Assembly (NCBI RefSeq): GCF_023896955.1
Contig: NZ_JAMHIW010000014.1
Span: forward strand, 101,744-165,743
Length of the DNA: 64,000 nucleotides
Origin: Micromonospora sp. RHAY321
Lineage (GTDB): Bacteria; Actinomycetota; Actinomycetes; Mycobacteriales; Micromonosporaceae
Direction: 5' to 3'
The position numbers were made by a program, and so were the translations under genes. Below, piece after piece: positions 8,165 through 16,066 of the stretch. The notes under the pieces are model-generated. The model saw only the letters and a list, made by a program, of their open reading frames with translations, was not told the origin of the DNA and ran no database searches. The stretch's first letter is position 1, and every line of letters begins with the position of its first letter.

Positions 8165-8857
8165 ATGAGTGTGGCGGACGCCTTCGACGCGGTGGCCGGC
8201 AGCTACGACGAGGCCCGCCGACGGCTGGTGCCCTGCTTCGACGCCTTCTACGGCACCGCCGTGCAGGTGGCCACGCCACCACTGCGCGCCGCGCTCGCCG
8301 CCGGTCGTACCCCGGAGGTGCTGGACCTGGGCGCCGGCACCGGCCTGCTCTCGCTGCTGCTCGCCGCCGCCGTGCCGGGGGTGCGGCTGACCCTTGTGGA
8401 CGCCGCTCCGGCGATGCTCGCCCGCGCCGCCGACGAGCTGAACGCCCGGTCCGTGCCGCACCGCACGGTGCGGGCCGACCTGGCCGACCCGCTGCCGGCC
8501 GGCCGGTACGACGCGGTGGTCAGCGCGCTGGCGATCCACCACCTGGACGACGCCGGCAAGCGTGCCCTCTACCGGCGGGCGGCCGCCGCGCTGGCGCCCG
8601 GCGGGGTGTTCGTCAACGCCGAGCAGGTCGCCGGCCCGACGCCGGCCCTGGACCGGCGCTACGACGAGGTGTGGACCGCGCGGATCACCGAGCTGGGCTC
8701 GGACCCGGCCGAGATCGCGGCCGCCCGGGAGCGGATGCGACACGACCGGCCGGCGACCGTGGCCGACCAGTGCCGGTGGCTCACCGAGGCCGGCCTGGTC
8801 GACGTCGACTGCTTCTTCAAGGAGTGGCGTTTCGCGGTGCTCGGCGGCCGGGCCTGA
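8165..8857 (+). CDS. Class I SAM-dependent methyltransferase
   Basis: 230 residues. The SAM-binding motif I is VLDLGAGTGLLSLLL (about residues 52-66), with the acidic post-I motif LTLVDAAPAML and DAVVSALAIHHLDD as motif IV. This is the UbiE-like small-molecule methyltransferase architecture, and the substrate is not predictable. The ATG at 8165 is preceded by GGGAGAG at 8154-8160. It is divergent from the nitrate operon and shares a 158-bp intergenic region containing the GlnR box on the nasA side and a palindrome on this side. Single-gene transcription unit. Confidence 0.88.
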   Translation: MSVADAFDAVAGSYDEARRRLVPCFDAFYGTAVQVATPPLRAALAAGRTPEVLDLGAGTGLLSLLLAAAVPGVRLTLVDAAPAMLARAADELNARSVPHRTVRADLADPLPAGRYDAVVSALAIHHLDDAGKRALYRRAAAALAPGGVFVNAEQVAGPTPALDRRYDEVWTARITELGSDPAEIAAARERMRHDRPATVADQCRWLTEAGLVDVDCFFKEWRFAVLGGRA

Positions 8858-8934
8858 CGGTGGCGACGGGCCGGGTGCCGGAAACATCACCGGAGTGCTT
8901 TTCGACGCCTGCGGTGGGCTGACGGCATTCATGG

Positions 8935-8949
8935 ATGACTGACAGTCAT
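8935..8949. promoter_or_regulatory. Palindromic operator of the toxin-antitoxin pair
   Basis: ATGACTGACAGTCAT is a perfect 7+1+7 palindrome lying where the -35 of the TAGTCT promoter (8959-8964) would be. The half-site ATGACTG recurs at 8972, over the antitoxin start codon. Antitoxins commonly autorepress through such sites. Confidence 0.6.
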
Positions 8950-8958
8950 ACCACTGGG

Positions 8959-8964
8959 TAGTCT
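8959..8964 (+). promoter_or_regulatory. -10 element, leaderless antitoxin mRNA
   Basis: TAGTCT lies 7 nt before the ATG at 8972 and there is no Shine-Dalgarno sequence. The spacing fits transcription starting at the start codon. Confidence 0.55.
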
Positions 8965-8971
8965 CAGCGGC

Positions 8972-9229
8972 ATGACTGCCAAGGTGACCCTGTCGTTCAC
9001 AGACGAGACGATCGAGGAGGCCAGGCGGTTCGCCAAGCGCGAGGGGCTGTCGCTCTCCGCGTGGATGGACCAGGCCGCCCGCGAGAAGGCACTGCGCGAG
9101 GTCTTCACCGCGCACGCCGCCGCCGTGGGCCGCGCCGGTCTGGACCTGGAATCCGCCGCCCTCGCCGATGCCCGCGAGGTGGGCATGGTCGACGACCTGC
9201 TCTTCCGCGGCAGGCCGCGTGCTGCGTAG
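8972..9229 (+). CDS. Antitoxin of a MazEF/PemIK-like pair
   Basis: 85 residues. The N-terminus KVTLSFTDETIEEARRFAKREGLSLSAWMDQAAREKA has the strand-helix-helix pattern of a ribbon-helix-helix DNA-binding domain (beta-strand about residues 3-9). The C-terminal part would bind the toxin. Its last 11 nt overlap the toxin gene, as in most toxin-antitoxin operons. The palindrome at 8935-8949 and the repeated half-site at the start codon suggest autoregulation. It is likely leaderless, with TAGTCT 7 nt before the ATG. The family is inferred from sequence pattern and context. Confidence 0.8.
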   Translation: MTAKVTLSFTDETIEEARRFAKREGLSLSAWMDQAAREKALREVFTAHAAAVGRAGLDLESAALADAREVGMVDDLLFRGRPRAA

Positions 9230-9512
9230 AGGTGAGATCTGGCGCATCGAGGGCGCTCGGGAACGCCTCGGACTCGTGATCAGCTCGGACGTCTACAACT
9301 CCACCGACGTGCCCATCGTGATCGTGGTGGAGGTGGTCGAGGAGTCGCTGCTGCGCGACTCTCCGCTCGCCGTGTCGATGGGCCGGTACGTGGTGATGCC
9401 CGACCGGCTCTCCTCCCCGATGAAGAAGTGGTTCACCGACTGCGTGGACGTCGCCGACACCGACACCATGCTCCGCGTCGGCCGCGCGCTGCGCATCCTC
9501 CAGCAGCTCTGA
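9219..9512 (+). CDS. MazF/PemK-family endoribonuclease toxin
   Basis: 97 residues starting VLRRGEIWRIEGARERLGLVI. The RGEIW opening followed by RP/RLGLVISSDVYN is the MazF/PemK hallmark, and the length is typical. These toxins are sequence-specific mRNA interferases neutralized by the antitoxin. The GTG at 9219 lies inside the antitoxin gene (11-nt overlap), giving translational coupling. The open frame extends upstream to 9168, but only the GTG start fits the family N-terminus. Which RNA sequence it cleaves cannot be told. Confidence 0.87.
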   Translation: MLRRGEIWRIEGARERLGLVISSDVYNSTDVPIVIVVEVVEESLLRDSPLAVSMGRYVVMPDRLSSPMKKWFTDCVDVADTDTMLRVGRALRILQQL

Positions 9513-9675
9513 GCGCCGCCGCCGCTGCCCGCCCAGCCCCGTCCGCACGCCAGCCTCACCACCGCCGCCGGGCCGCGGTGCGGCCCCCGTTTCCCCACCG
9601 ACCCGCGACGGGCACTGCCCGGTAACCCGGTGTTCCTAGCGTTCCCCCTGGTCACATCGACGAGGAGGAGCCACC

Positions 9676-11058
9676 GTGAGCACCCTCACCAGCACCGCAG
9701 TCACCACCGCGCCGCCGGCCGCCGCCGGACGCGGGCGCGAGCTCGACGACTGGCGCCCCGAGGACCCCGACTTCTGGCGGACGACCGGCGCGCCGATCGC
9801 CCGGCGCAACCTCTGGGTCTCGATCTTCGCCGAGCACGTCGGCTTCTCGGTGTGGAGCCTCTGGTCCGTGACCGTTCTCTTCCTCGGTCCCGAGTACGGC
9901 ATCGACCCGGCCGGCAAGTTCCTGCTCACCGCCGTGCCGGCCGCGCTGGGCGCGGTGCTGCGACTGCCGTACACGCTGGCCGTGGCCCGCTTCGGCGGAC
10001 GGCGGTGGACGACCGTCAGCGCCCTGCTGCTGCTGGTGCCCACCGTGCCGATGGCGATACTGCTCGAACCGGGGGTGTCGTACGCGACCCTGATGGTGCT
10101 GGCGTGCCTGACCGGGGTCGGCGGCGGCAACTTCGCCTCCTCGATGGCGAACATCAACCTGTTCTATCCACAGCGGCTCAAGGGTCGGGCCCTCGGGCTC
10201 AACGCCGGCGGCGGCAACCTGGGCGTACCGGCGGTACAGCTGGTCGGGCTGGCGGTGCTGGCCACCGCCGGGGCCGCGTACCCCCGGCTGGTGCCGGCGG
10301 TCTACCTGCCGCTGATCGTGCTGGCCGCCCTGGCGGCGACCCGCTGGCTGGACACCGTCCCCGGTGCCCGCAACGAGCCCGGTGCGCTGCGCGAGGCGGC
10401 CCGCGACCCGCACACCTGGGTCATGTCGCTGCTGTACATCGGCACCTTCGGGTCGTTCATCGGGTTCGGCTTCGCCTTCGGCCAGGTGCTCCAACTCCAG
10501 TTCGCCGAACGCTTTCCCACCCCGGTCGACGCCGCCTGGCTGACGTTCCTCGGCCCGCTGATCGGCTCACTGATCCGGCCGCTGGGCGGGCACCTCGCCG
10601 ACCGGCTGGGCGGGGCGCGGGTGACCTTCTGGAACTTCGTGGCGATGGCGGCCGGCGCGGGGGTCGTCCTCTACGCGGCCCGGGAGCACTCGTTCGGGCT
10701 CTACCTGACCGGGTTCCTCGCGCTGTTCGTCTTCTCCGGCGTCGGCAACGGCTCCACGTACAAGATGATCCCGGCGATCTTCCGGGCCCGGGCGGCGAGC
10801 GCGGTGGCCGACGGCCGGTCCGACCTGGAGGCGGCCGCGCGCCGGGCGCGGCGGATGACCGGCGCGCTCATCGGCATCGCGGGCGCGGTGGGCGCCTCCG
10901 GTGGGGTCCTGGTCAACGTCGCGTTCCGCCAGTCGTTCCTCACCTCCGGCACCGCCGACGCCGCCTACCTCGCGTTCATCGGGTGGTACGCGCTCTGTTT
11001 CGCGGTGACCTGGTTCGTCTACCGCCGCCCGGGGCCGGCCCGGCTGGCCGGCGTGTGA
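9676..11058 (+). CDS. narK: NarK-family nitrate/nitrite MFS transporter
   Basis: 460 residues with about 12 hydrophobic segments. Nitrate signature-like stretches include FASSMANINLFYPQRLKGRALGLNAGGGN (near residue 155) and GSFIGFGFAFG (near residue 260). NarK proteins exchange or import nitrate and export nitrite across the cytoplasmic membrane. The start is GTG 9676 after AGGAGGAG at 9663-9670. It lies in trans to the nas/nir operon 1.7 kb away and would supply its substrate. A GTGAC-N6-GAACG sequence (9640-9655, minus strand) is only a poor GlnR match. Confidence 0.92.
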   Translation: MSTLTSTAVTTAPPAAAGRGRELDDWRPEDPDFWRTTGAPIARRNLWVSIFAEHVGFSVWSLWSVTVLFLGPEYGIDPAGKFLLTAVPAALGAVLRLPYTLAVARFGGRRWTTVSALLLLVPTVPMAILLEPGVSYATLMVLACLTGVGGGNFASSMANINLFYPQRLKGRALGLNAGGGNLGVPAVQLVGLAVLATAGAAYPRLVPAVYLPLIVLAALAATRWLDTVPGARNEPGALREAARDPHTWVMSLLYIGTFGSFIGFGFAFGQVLQLQFAERFPTPVDAAWLTFLGPLIGSLIRPLGGHLADRLGGARVTFWNFVAMAAGAGVVLYAAREHSFGLYLTGFLALFVFSGVGNGSTYKMIPAIFRARAASAVADGRSDLEAAARRARRMTGALIGIAGAVGASGGVLVNVAFRQSFLTSGTADAAYLAFIGWYALCFAVTWFVYRRPGPARLAGV

Positions 11059-11104
11059 CCTGTGCCATGATGGTGCTGCCGGCGCGCGCGGCCGTACCCC
11101 CGTT

Positions 11105-11134
11105 TTGACCTGCCGATGGGGCGCCGGGTATCGT
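11105..11134 (+). promoter_or_regulatory. Promoter of rplM-rpsI
   Basis: TTGACC (11105-11110) and TATCGT (11129-11134) are separated by 18 bp, giving a good housekeeping sigma-factor promoter about 130 nt upstream of rplM. The long leader contains no other recognisable signal. Confidence 0.55.
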
Positions 11135-11267
11135 TGCCTGCTGTTGTACGACATCCAGAGGCGTGCCCTATCAGGTACGCTTGGTCGTTCGTGCGCGCTG
11201 GTCCGGCCTGCAAGATCTGGTCACCTCGGCGCGCGACCCCAGACCGACGACGAGACAAGGTAGACCT

Positions 11268-11711
11268 GTGCGTACGTACAGCCCGAAGCCGGGTGAGATC
11301 GAGCGTCAGTGGCACGTCATCGACGCCTCTGATGTCGTGCTGGGCCGCCTGGCCACCCACGCCGCCACGTTGCTGCGTGGTAAGCACAAGCCGACTTTCG
11401 CGCCGCACGTCGACACGGGCGACTTCGTCGTCATCGTGAACGCGGGCAAGGTTGCGCTGACCGGCAACAAGCGCCAGACCAAGGTCGCTTACCGCCACTC
11501 CGGTTACCCGGGTGGTCTGAAGCAGGTCGGCTACGACGAGCTGCTGACCAAGCGCCCCGAGCGGGCCATCGAGCTGGCTGTGAAGGGGATGCTCCCGCAC
11601 AACAAGCTCGGCCGTCAGCTGATCAAGAAGCTGAAGGTCTACGCCGGCGCCGAGCACCCGCACCTCGCGCAGCAGCCGGTGCCGTTCGAGATCAAGCAGA
11701 TCGCGCAGTGA
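11268..11711 (+). CDS. rplM: 50S ribosomal protein L13
   Basis: 147 residues, the standard L13 length, starting VRTYSPKPGEIERQWHVIDA with VLGRLATHAATLLRGKHKP near residue 25. It is an early assembly protein of the large subunit. The start is GTG 11268; the open frame upstream has no family similarity. It is followed 20 nt later by rpsI, the universal L13-S9 pair. Confidence 0.98.
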   Translation: MRTYSPKPGEIERQWHVIDASDVVLGRLATHAATLLRGKHKPTFAPHVDTGDFVVIVNAGKVALTGNKRQTKVAYRHSGYPGGLKQVGYDELLTKRPERAIELAVKGMLPHNKLGRQLIKKLKVYAGAEHPHLAQQPVPFEIKQIAQ

Positions 11712-11731
11712 GCGCGGGCGAAGGAAGCAGC

Positions 11732-12217
11732 ATGACCGACATCACCGAGACGACCGAGGTTGCCCCCGAGGCCACCGAGGCCACCGAGGTCACCGAGGCG
11801 CCGGCGCCCGTCGCCCGCGCGCCTCGTGGTGACCGGCCGATCCAGACCGTGGGCCGCCGCAAGGAGGCCATCGTCCGGGTCCGTATCGTCCCGGGCACCG
11901 GCAAGATCACCTGCAACGGCCAGGACCTCGAGGCCTACTTCCCGAGCAAGGTGCACCAGCAGCTCATCAAGGACCCGCTGGTCACCGCCGAGAAGCTCGA
12001 GCAGTTCGACGTCATCGCCAACCTGCGTGGCGGCGGCACCACCGGGCAGGCCGGCGCGCTCCGACTGGGCATCGCCCGCGCGCTGATCGTGAACGAGCCG
12101 GACGACCGCCCGGCCCTGAAGAAGGCCGGCTTCCTCACCCGGGACGCCCGGGTCAAGGAGAGCAAGAAGTACGGCCTCAAGAAGGCCCGTAAGGCTCCCC
12201 AGTACTCGAAGCGCTGA
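11732..12217 (+). CDS. rpsI: 30S ribosomal protein S9
   Basis: 161 residues. The acidic, low-complexity N-terminal extension (Thr/Glu/Ala repeats, residues about 1-35) is typical of actinobacterial S9. The conserved core has IQTVGRRKEAIVRVRIVPG, and the C-terminus ends in the basic KKARKAPQYSKR tail that reaches the P-site tRNA. The ATG at 11732 has AAGGA at 11721-11725; the earlier in-frame GTG at 11708 overlaps rplM and lacks such a site. A long hairpin follows. Confidence 0.97.
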   Translation: MTDITETTEVAPEATEATEVTEAPAPVARAPRGDRPIQTVGRRKEAIVRVRIVPGTGKITCNGQDLEAYFPSKVHQQLIKDPLVTAEKLEQFDVIANLRGGGTTGQAGALRLGIARALIVNEPDDRPALKKAGFLTRDARVKESKKYGLKKARKAPQYSKR

Positions 12218-12248
12218 TCTTCGCCAGCGCGTTGTACTTCTGACGGAC

Positions 12249-12288
12249 GGCCGGTCCGCCTCCCCTCGAGCGGGGAGGTGGGCCGGCC
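12249..12288 (+). terminator. Hairpin terminator of rplM-rpsI
   Basis: Two 17-nt arms (12249-12265 and 12272-12288) pair fully with two G-U wobbles around a 6-nt loop, 31 nt after the rpsI stop. A short pyrimidine-rich stretch follows. Confidence 0.75.
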
Positions 12289-12333
12289 GTTCCGCTTTCT
12301 CCTCATCGGCAGTTTCATCGGAGGTTGGCGGGT

Positions 12334-13689
12334 ATGGGTCGGTTGTTCGGCACGGACGGCGTACGCGGGCGGGCGAACGCGGATCTCACCCCCGAGTTGG
12401 CACTCGCGCTCGCGGTGGCCGCCGCGCACACACTCGCGGAGACGGACCGCAGCCATCCGCCGCTCGCCGTCGTCGGCCGGGACACCCGGGCCAGCGGCGA
12501 GATGCTGGAGGCGGCCGTGGTGGCCGGGTTGACCAGCGCCGGCGCCAACGTCGTGCGGGTCGGCGTCCTGCCCACCCCGGCGGTGGCGTACCTCACCGCA
12601 GAGGCCAAGGCCGACCTGGGCGTCATGCTCTCCGCGTCGCACAACCCGATGCCGGACAACGGCATCAAGCTCTTCGCCGCCGGTGGGCACAAGCTGCCCG
12701 ACGAGATCGAGATGCAGATCGAGGCGGCCGTCGAGACGAACGCCACCACCGCGTGGGACCGGCCGGTCGGCGCCGGCGTCGGCCGGGTGCACGACCTGCT
12801 CGACGGCGCGGACCACTACGTCCAGCACCTGGTCGGCACGGTGCCGCACCGGCTCGAAGGAATCAAGGTCGTGGTCGACTGCGCCAACGGCGCCGCCGCC
12901 GAGGTCGCCCCGGTCGCCTACCGGGAGGCCGGCGCGGAGGTCATCGCGATCCACGCCGAGCCGGACGGGCTCAACATCAACGACGACTGCGGCTCGAACC
13001 ACATCGACGCGCTGCGCGAGGCCGTGGTCGAGCACGGCGCCCACCTGGGCATCGCCCACGACGGTGACGCCGACCGCTGCGTGGCGGTCACCGCCGACGG
13101 CGACGAGGTCGACGGCGACCAGGTGATGGCGATCCTCGCGCTGGCCATGCGGGACGCCGGCACGCTCACCAAGGACACCCTGGTCGCCACCGTGATGAGC
13201 AACCTCGGGCTGCGGCTGGCCATGTCCGCGCAGGGCATCCGGCTGATCGAGACCAAGGTCGGCGACCGGTACGTGCTGGAGGAGCTGCGCGGCTCCGGCC
13301 TGGCGCTCGGCGGCGAGCAGAGCGGCCACATCGTCATGCCCGCCCACGCCACCACCGGCGACGGGGTGCTCACCGGCCTGCACCTGATGGCCCGGATGGC
13401 GGCCACCGGCCAGTCCCTGGCCGAGCTGGCCTCGGTGGTCACCAAGCTGCCCCAGGTGCTCATCAACGTGCCGGTCGGCGACCGGACCGTCGGCGCCAAC
13501 GCGCCGGCCGTCCGCGCCGAGGCCGAGCGGGCCGAGGCAGAGCTGGGCGAGACCGGCCGGGTGCTGCTGCGCCCGTCGGGCACCGAGCCGCTGGTCCGGG
13601 TGATGGTCGAGGCCGCCACCGAGCAGACCGCCCGGTCTGTCGCGGAGCGCATCGCCGAGCAGGTCCGTACCGCCAGCCCCACGGCGTAA
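12334..13689 (+). CDS. glmM: Phosphoglucosamine mutase
   Basis: 451 residues. It interconverts glucosamine-6-P and glucosamine-1-P for UDP-GlcNAc and peptidoglycan. The N-terminus is MGRLFGTDGVRGRANADL. The phosphoserine loop SASHNPMPDNGIK is near residue 100. The metal-binding DGDADRC is near residue 245 and GGEQSGH near residue 325. The C-terminal phosphate-binding RPSGTEPLVRVM is near residue 412. The start is ATG 12334 with GGAGG at 12320-12324. It shares its pathway with glmS 2.4 kb downstream. Confidence 0.97.
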   Translation: MGRLFGTDGVRGRANADLTPELALALAVAAAHTLAETDRSHPPLAVVGRDTRASGEMLEAAVVAGLTSAGANVVRVGVLPTPAVAYLTAEAKADLGVMLSASHNPMPDNGIKLFAAGGHKLPDEIEMQIEAAVETNATTAWDRPVGAGVGRVHDLLDGADHYVQHLVGTVPHRLEGIKVVVDCANGAAAEVAPVAYREAGAEVIAIHAEPDGLNINDDCGSNHIDALREAVVEHGAHLGIAHDGDADRCVAVTADGDEVDGDQVMAILALAMRDAGTLTKDTLVATVMSNLGLRLAMSAQGIRLIETKVGDRYVLEELRGSGLALGGEQSGHIVMPAHATTGDGVLTGLHLMARMAATGQSLAELASVVTKLPQVLINVPVGDRTVGANAPAVRAEAERAEAELGETGRVLLRPSGTEPLVRVMVEAATEQTARSVAERIAEQVRTASPTA

Positions 13690-13696
13690 CCACCGG

Positions 13697-13726
13697 CCAC
13701 CCGCCCCCGTACGCGGGGGCGGGTGG
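13697..13726. terminator. Bidirectional hairpin terminator
   Basis: Perfect 13-nt arms (13697-13709 and 13714-13726) flank a 4-nt loop in the 41-bp gap between the convergent glmM and aminotransferase genes. Confidence 0.75.
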
Positions 13727-13730
13727 GTTG

Positions 13731-14924
13731 TCAGGAGGTCGAGAGTCGGCGGAGGCGCGTCACCGCTTCGGTCAGGATCTCGGGGCGCTTGCAGAAGGCG
13801 AAACGGATCAGCCGCCGGCCGGCCTCGGCGTCGTCGTAGAAGACCTGGGTGGGCACCGCCACCACACCGCAGCGCTCCGGCAGCGAGCGGCAGAACTCCA
13901 CCCCGTCCCGGCCGCCGAGGGCCGTGACGTCGGCCGTGACGAAGTACGTCCCCTCCGGTGCGAGCACGTCGAAGCCGGCGTCGGTGAGACCGCCGACGAG
14001 CTGGTCGCGTCGCTGCTGGAGCCCGTCCCGGAAGCCCGTGAAGTAGTCGTCCGGCAGGGCCAGCGCCACGGCGACCGCCGGTTGCAGCGGTGCGGCGTTG
14101 ACGAAGGTGAGGAACTGCTTCACCCGCAACACCGCCGAGACCAGCGCCGCTGGACCGCTGACCCAGCCGACCTTCCAACCGGTGCAGGAGAACGTCTTGC
14201 CCGCCGAGGAGATGCGCAACGTGCGCTCCCGCATGCCGGGCAGGCCGGCCAGCGGCACGTGCGGGCTCGCCGCGTCGGTGAAGACCAGGTGCTCGTACAC
14301 CTCGTCGGTGACCGCGTACGCGCCGTGTTCCTGGCACAGCTCGGCGATCAGCGCCAGCTCGGCCGGCGTGAAGACCTTGCCCGTCGGGTTGTGCGGCGAG
14401 TTGAGCAGCACCAGCCGGGTACGCGGCCCGAACGCGGCCCGCAGCGCGGCCGGGTCGAAGGCGTACCGACCGTCCACGGCGGGACGCAGGGTGACCGGCC
14501 GCCGGACCGCGCCGGCCAGCGCGATCGAGGCGGCGTACGAGTCGTAGTACGGCTCGAAGCAGACCACCTCGTCGCCCGGCTCGCAGAGGGCGAGGATGCT
14601 GGCTGCGACCGCCTCGGTCGCCCCGGCGGTGATCACGATCTCGCCGTCCGGGTCGTACGCCAGGTCGTGGAACCGCTGCTGGTGGGCCGAGACCGCCGCG
14701 CGCAGGGCGGGGATCCCCGGCCCGGGCGGGTACTGGTTCTGCCCGCCACGCAGCGCCTCGGCCGCGGCGGCCAGCATCTCCGGTGGGCCGTCGGTGTCCG
14801 GGAAGCCCTGCCCGAGGTTGACCGCGCCGGTCCGTACGGCGAGGGCGGACATCTCGGCGAAGATCGTCGTGCCGAACGGCCGCATCCGGGCCACCAGCGG
14901 GTCGACATCGGTGCTCGTCGTCAC
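13731..14924 (-). CDS. PLP-dependent class I/II aminotransferase
   Basis: 397 residues counted from the GTG at 14924. Fold-type I features: VNLGQGFPDTDGPPEML at the substrate end, NSPHNPTGKVFTPAEL near residue 165, DEVYEHLVF, and the PLP lysine in SSAGKTFSCTGWKVGW near residue 230. The closest family is the kynurenine/methionine-type aminotransferases (DapC- or YbdL-like), so the substrate is uncertain. A TAGGCT hexamer ends 7 nt before this GTG, supporting a leaderless start rather than the upstream in-frame TTG. Single-gene unit, convergent with glmM. Confidence 0.88.
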   Translation of the reverse strand: MTTSTDVDPLVARMRPFGTTIFAEMSALAVRTGAVNLGQGFPDTDGPPEMLAAAAEALRGGQNQYPPGPGIPALRAAVSAHQQRFHDLAYDPDGEIVITAGATEAVAASILALCEPGDEVVCFEPYYDSYAASIALAGAVRRPVTLRPAVDGRYAFDPAALRAAFGPRTRLVLLNSPHNPTGKVFTPAELALIAELCQEHGAYAVTDEVYEHLVFTDAASPHVPLAGLPGMRERTLRISSAGKTFSCTGWKVGWVSGPAALVSAVLRVKQFLTFVNAAPLQPAVAVALALPDDYFTGFRDGLQQRRDQLVGGLTDAGFDVLAPEGTYFVTADVTALGGRDGVEFCRSLPERCGVVAVPTQVFYDDAEAGRRLIRFAFCKRPEILTEAVTRLRRLSTS

Positions 14925-14931
14925 CTGCGCC

Positions 14932-14937
14932 AGCCTA
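14932..14937 (-). promoter_or_regulatory. -10 element, leaderless aminotransferase mRNA
   Basis: On the minus strand TAGGCT is followed by 7 nt and then the GTG start at 14924. No Shine-Dalgarno sequence is present. Confidence 0.55.
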
Positions 14938-14964
14938 CGGGCACCCACCGGCCGCAACCCAGCC

Positions 14965-15828
14965 TCACTCGGGCGTGCAGGTGGTCATCCAGTAACCCAG
15001 GGTCCGGTCGACCACCGGGCTGCCGCTGCCGGTCATGGTGAGCGTGCAGTCGAGCGGGCCGTTGTTGTCGATGTCGGACCAGATGGCCTCCACCATCACC
15101 CGGCTCTGGCCGCTGGTTCGGATGGTGGTGCGCCAGGGCAGCTTCGCGCGGTCGACGTGGATGAGGTCGCTCTCGGCGTCGTAGTACGAGATGTCCGCCT
15201 CCCCGTTCCCGGTGATCTCGTAGACCACGGTCACGGGTGCCGGCCCCGACGTCGGTCGGGTGATCGGCTTCTTGCTGGGTGTCGGCGCGGTGGTGGTCGG
15301 TGCGGTGGTCGGCGGGGACCAGCGGTCGTCGTCGAAGGGACCATCGTCGTACGGGTCTTCGGCGACCGGGTCCGGGGCCAACAGGCCGATCAGCGGGCCG
15401 GCCGCGCAGAGGCAGCCGCAGAGGGCGAGGGTGACCGCCGCGACGACCGCGACGACGATCCCGACCATCCGGCCGTTGCCGCCCGACGGGGGACCGCCCT
15501 GCGGATACCCGGGGTAGAGGTAGGGCGGCGGGTAGCCGGGTGGCGGCCAGCCGGACGGTCCGTGGCCGGCGGGCGCCCAGCCCGACGGTGGATAGCCGGC
15601 AGGAGACGGGTCGGTGCCGGTCGACGGGGGCAGCGGCCCGGGCGTCCACGGGGGCGGTGGTGCCCAGGGCTGGCCGGGGGCCAGCGGGTCGGGCGCCGGA
15701 TACGCGCCCGGCGAGGTCCAGTCGGATGTCGGGTTCGTCGGCTGGCTGCCCGCAGCGGATGGGTCCGGGGACGGCGTCGGGTCCGGGGGTTGCGTCGGGG
15801 ACGGATCGGGCGGGGACGCGTCGGACAT
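14965..15828 (-). CDS. Proline-rich single-pass membrane protein with MmpS-like extracytoplasmic domain
   Basis: 287 residues. Residues 1-120 are Pro/Gly/Ser-rich and presumably cytoplasmic. A membrane helix follows (MVGIVVAVVAAVTLALCGCL, about residues 121-145), then a Pro/Thr linker. The final domain of about 90 residues has VTVVYEITGNGEADISYYD, LPWRTTI and two late cysteines. That pattern matches MmpS-type accessory proteins, which in mycobacteria pair with MmpL transporters; no MmpL gene is visible here. The ATG at 15828 has GGAGC a few bases upstream. Divergent from glmS. Confidence 0.75.
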   Translation of the reverse strand: MSDASPPDPSPTQPPDPTPSPDPSAAGSQPTNPTSDWTSPGAYPAPDPLAPGQPWAPPPPWTPGPLPPSTGTDPSPAGYPPSGWAPAGHGPSGWPPPGYPPPYLYPGYPQGGPPSGGNGRMVGIVVAVVAAVTLALCGCLCAAGPLIGLLAPDPVAEDPYDDGPFDDDRWSPPTTAPTTTAPTPSKKPITRPTSGPAPVTVVYEITGNGEADISYYDAESDLIHVDRAKLPWRTTIRTSGQSRVMVEAIWSDIDNNGPLDCTLTMTGSGSPVVDRTLGYWMTTCTPE

Positions 15829-16053
15829 GGCTGCTCCGGACGAGAGGGGGTATGGGACGAACGGGCCAGGGAAGGGACGCGCCGCACCCGCCGAGAGACT
15901 GTCGCACCCGCAGGCCCGTCCGCAACCCCGTCGCCCCGGGGCGGTGCGACGGGGCCGGAAACTCGTCCCCGTTCCGACCTGGTAGCCACCGATCGCTCAG
16001 ATCCAGTGATTGTTTAGGCGACTTTCGAGCAACCATGGTGAGCGAAACTGGGT

Positions 16054-16059
16054 TAGGCT
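16054..16059 (+). promoter_or_regulatory. -10 element, leaderless glmS mRNA
   Basis: TAGGCT lies 7 nt before the glmS ATG at 16067 and there is no ribosome-binding site between them. Confidence 0.6.
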
Positions 16060-16066
16060 GCGGGCC

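Noticed and set aside
9640..9655. Possible GlnR site upstream of narK
   Set aside because: Only one a-site (GTGAC) is good, the b-site GAACG is poor, and no second unit is in register, unlike the nasA box.
16010..16066. N-terminally extended GlmS
   Set aside because: GlmS needs Cys2 as free N-terminal nucleophile after Met removal, and a TAGGCT promoter lies inside the extension.
15829..16066. glmS ribozyme or riboswitch upstream of glmS
   Set aside because: The -10 element lies 7 nt before the start codon, leaving no leader RNA, and no ribozyme-like sequence is seen.
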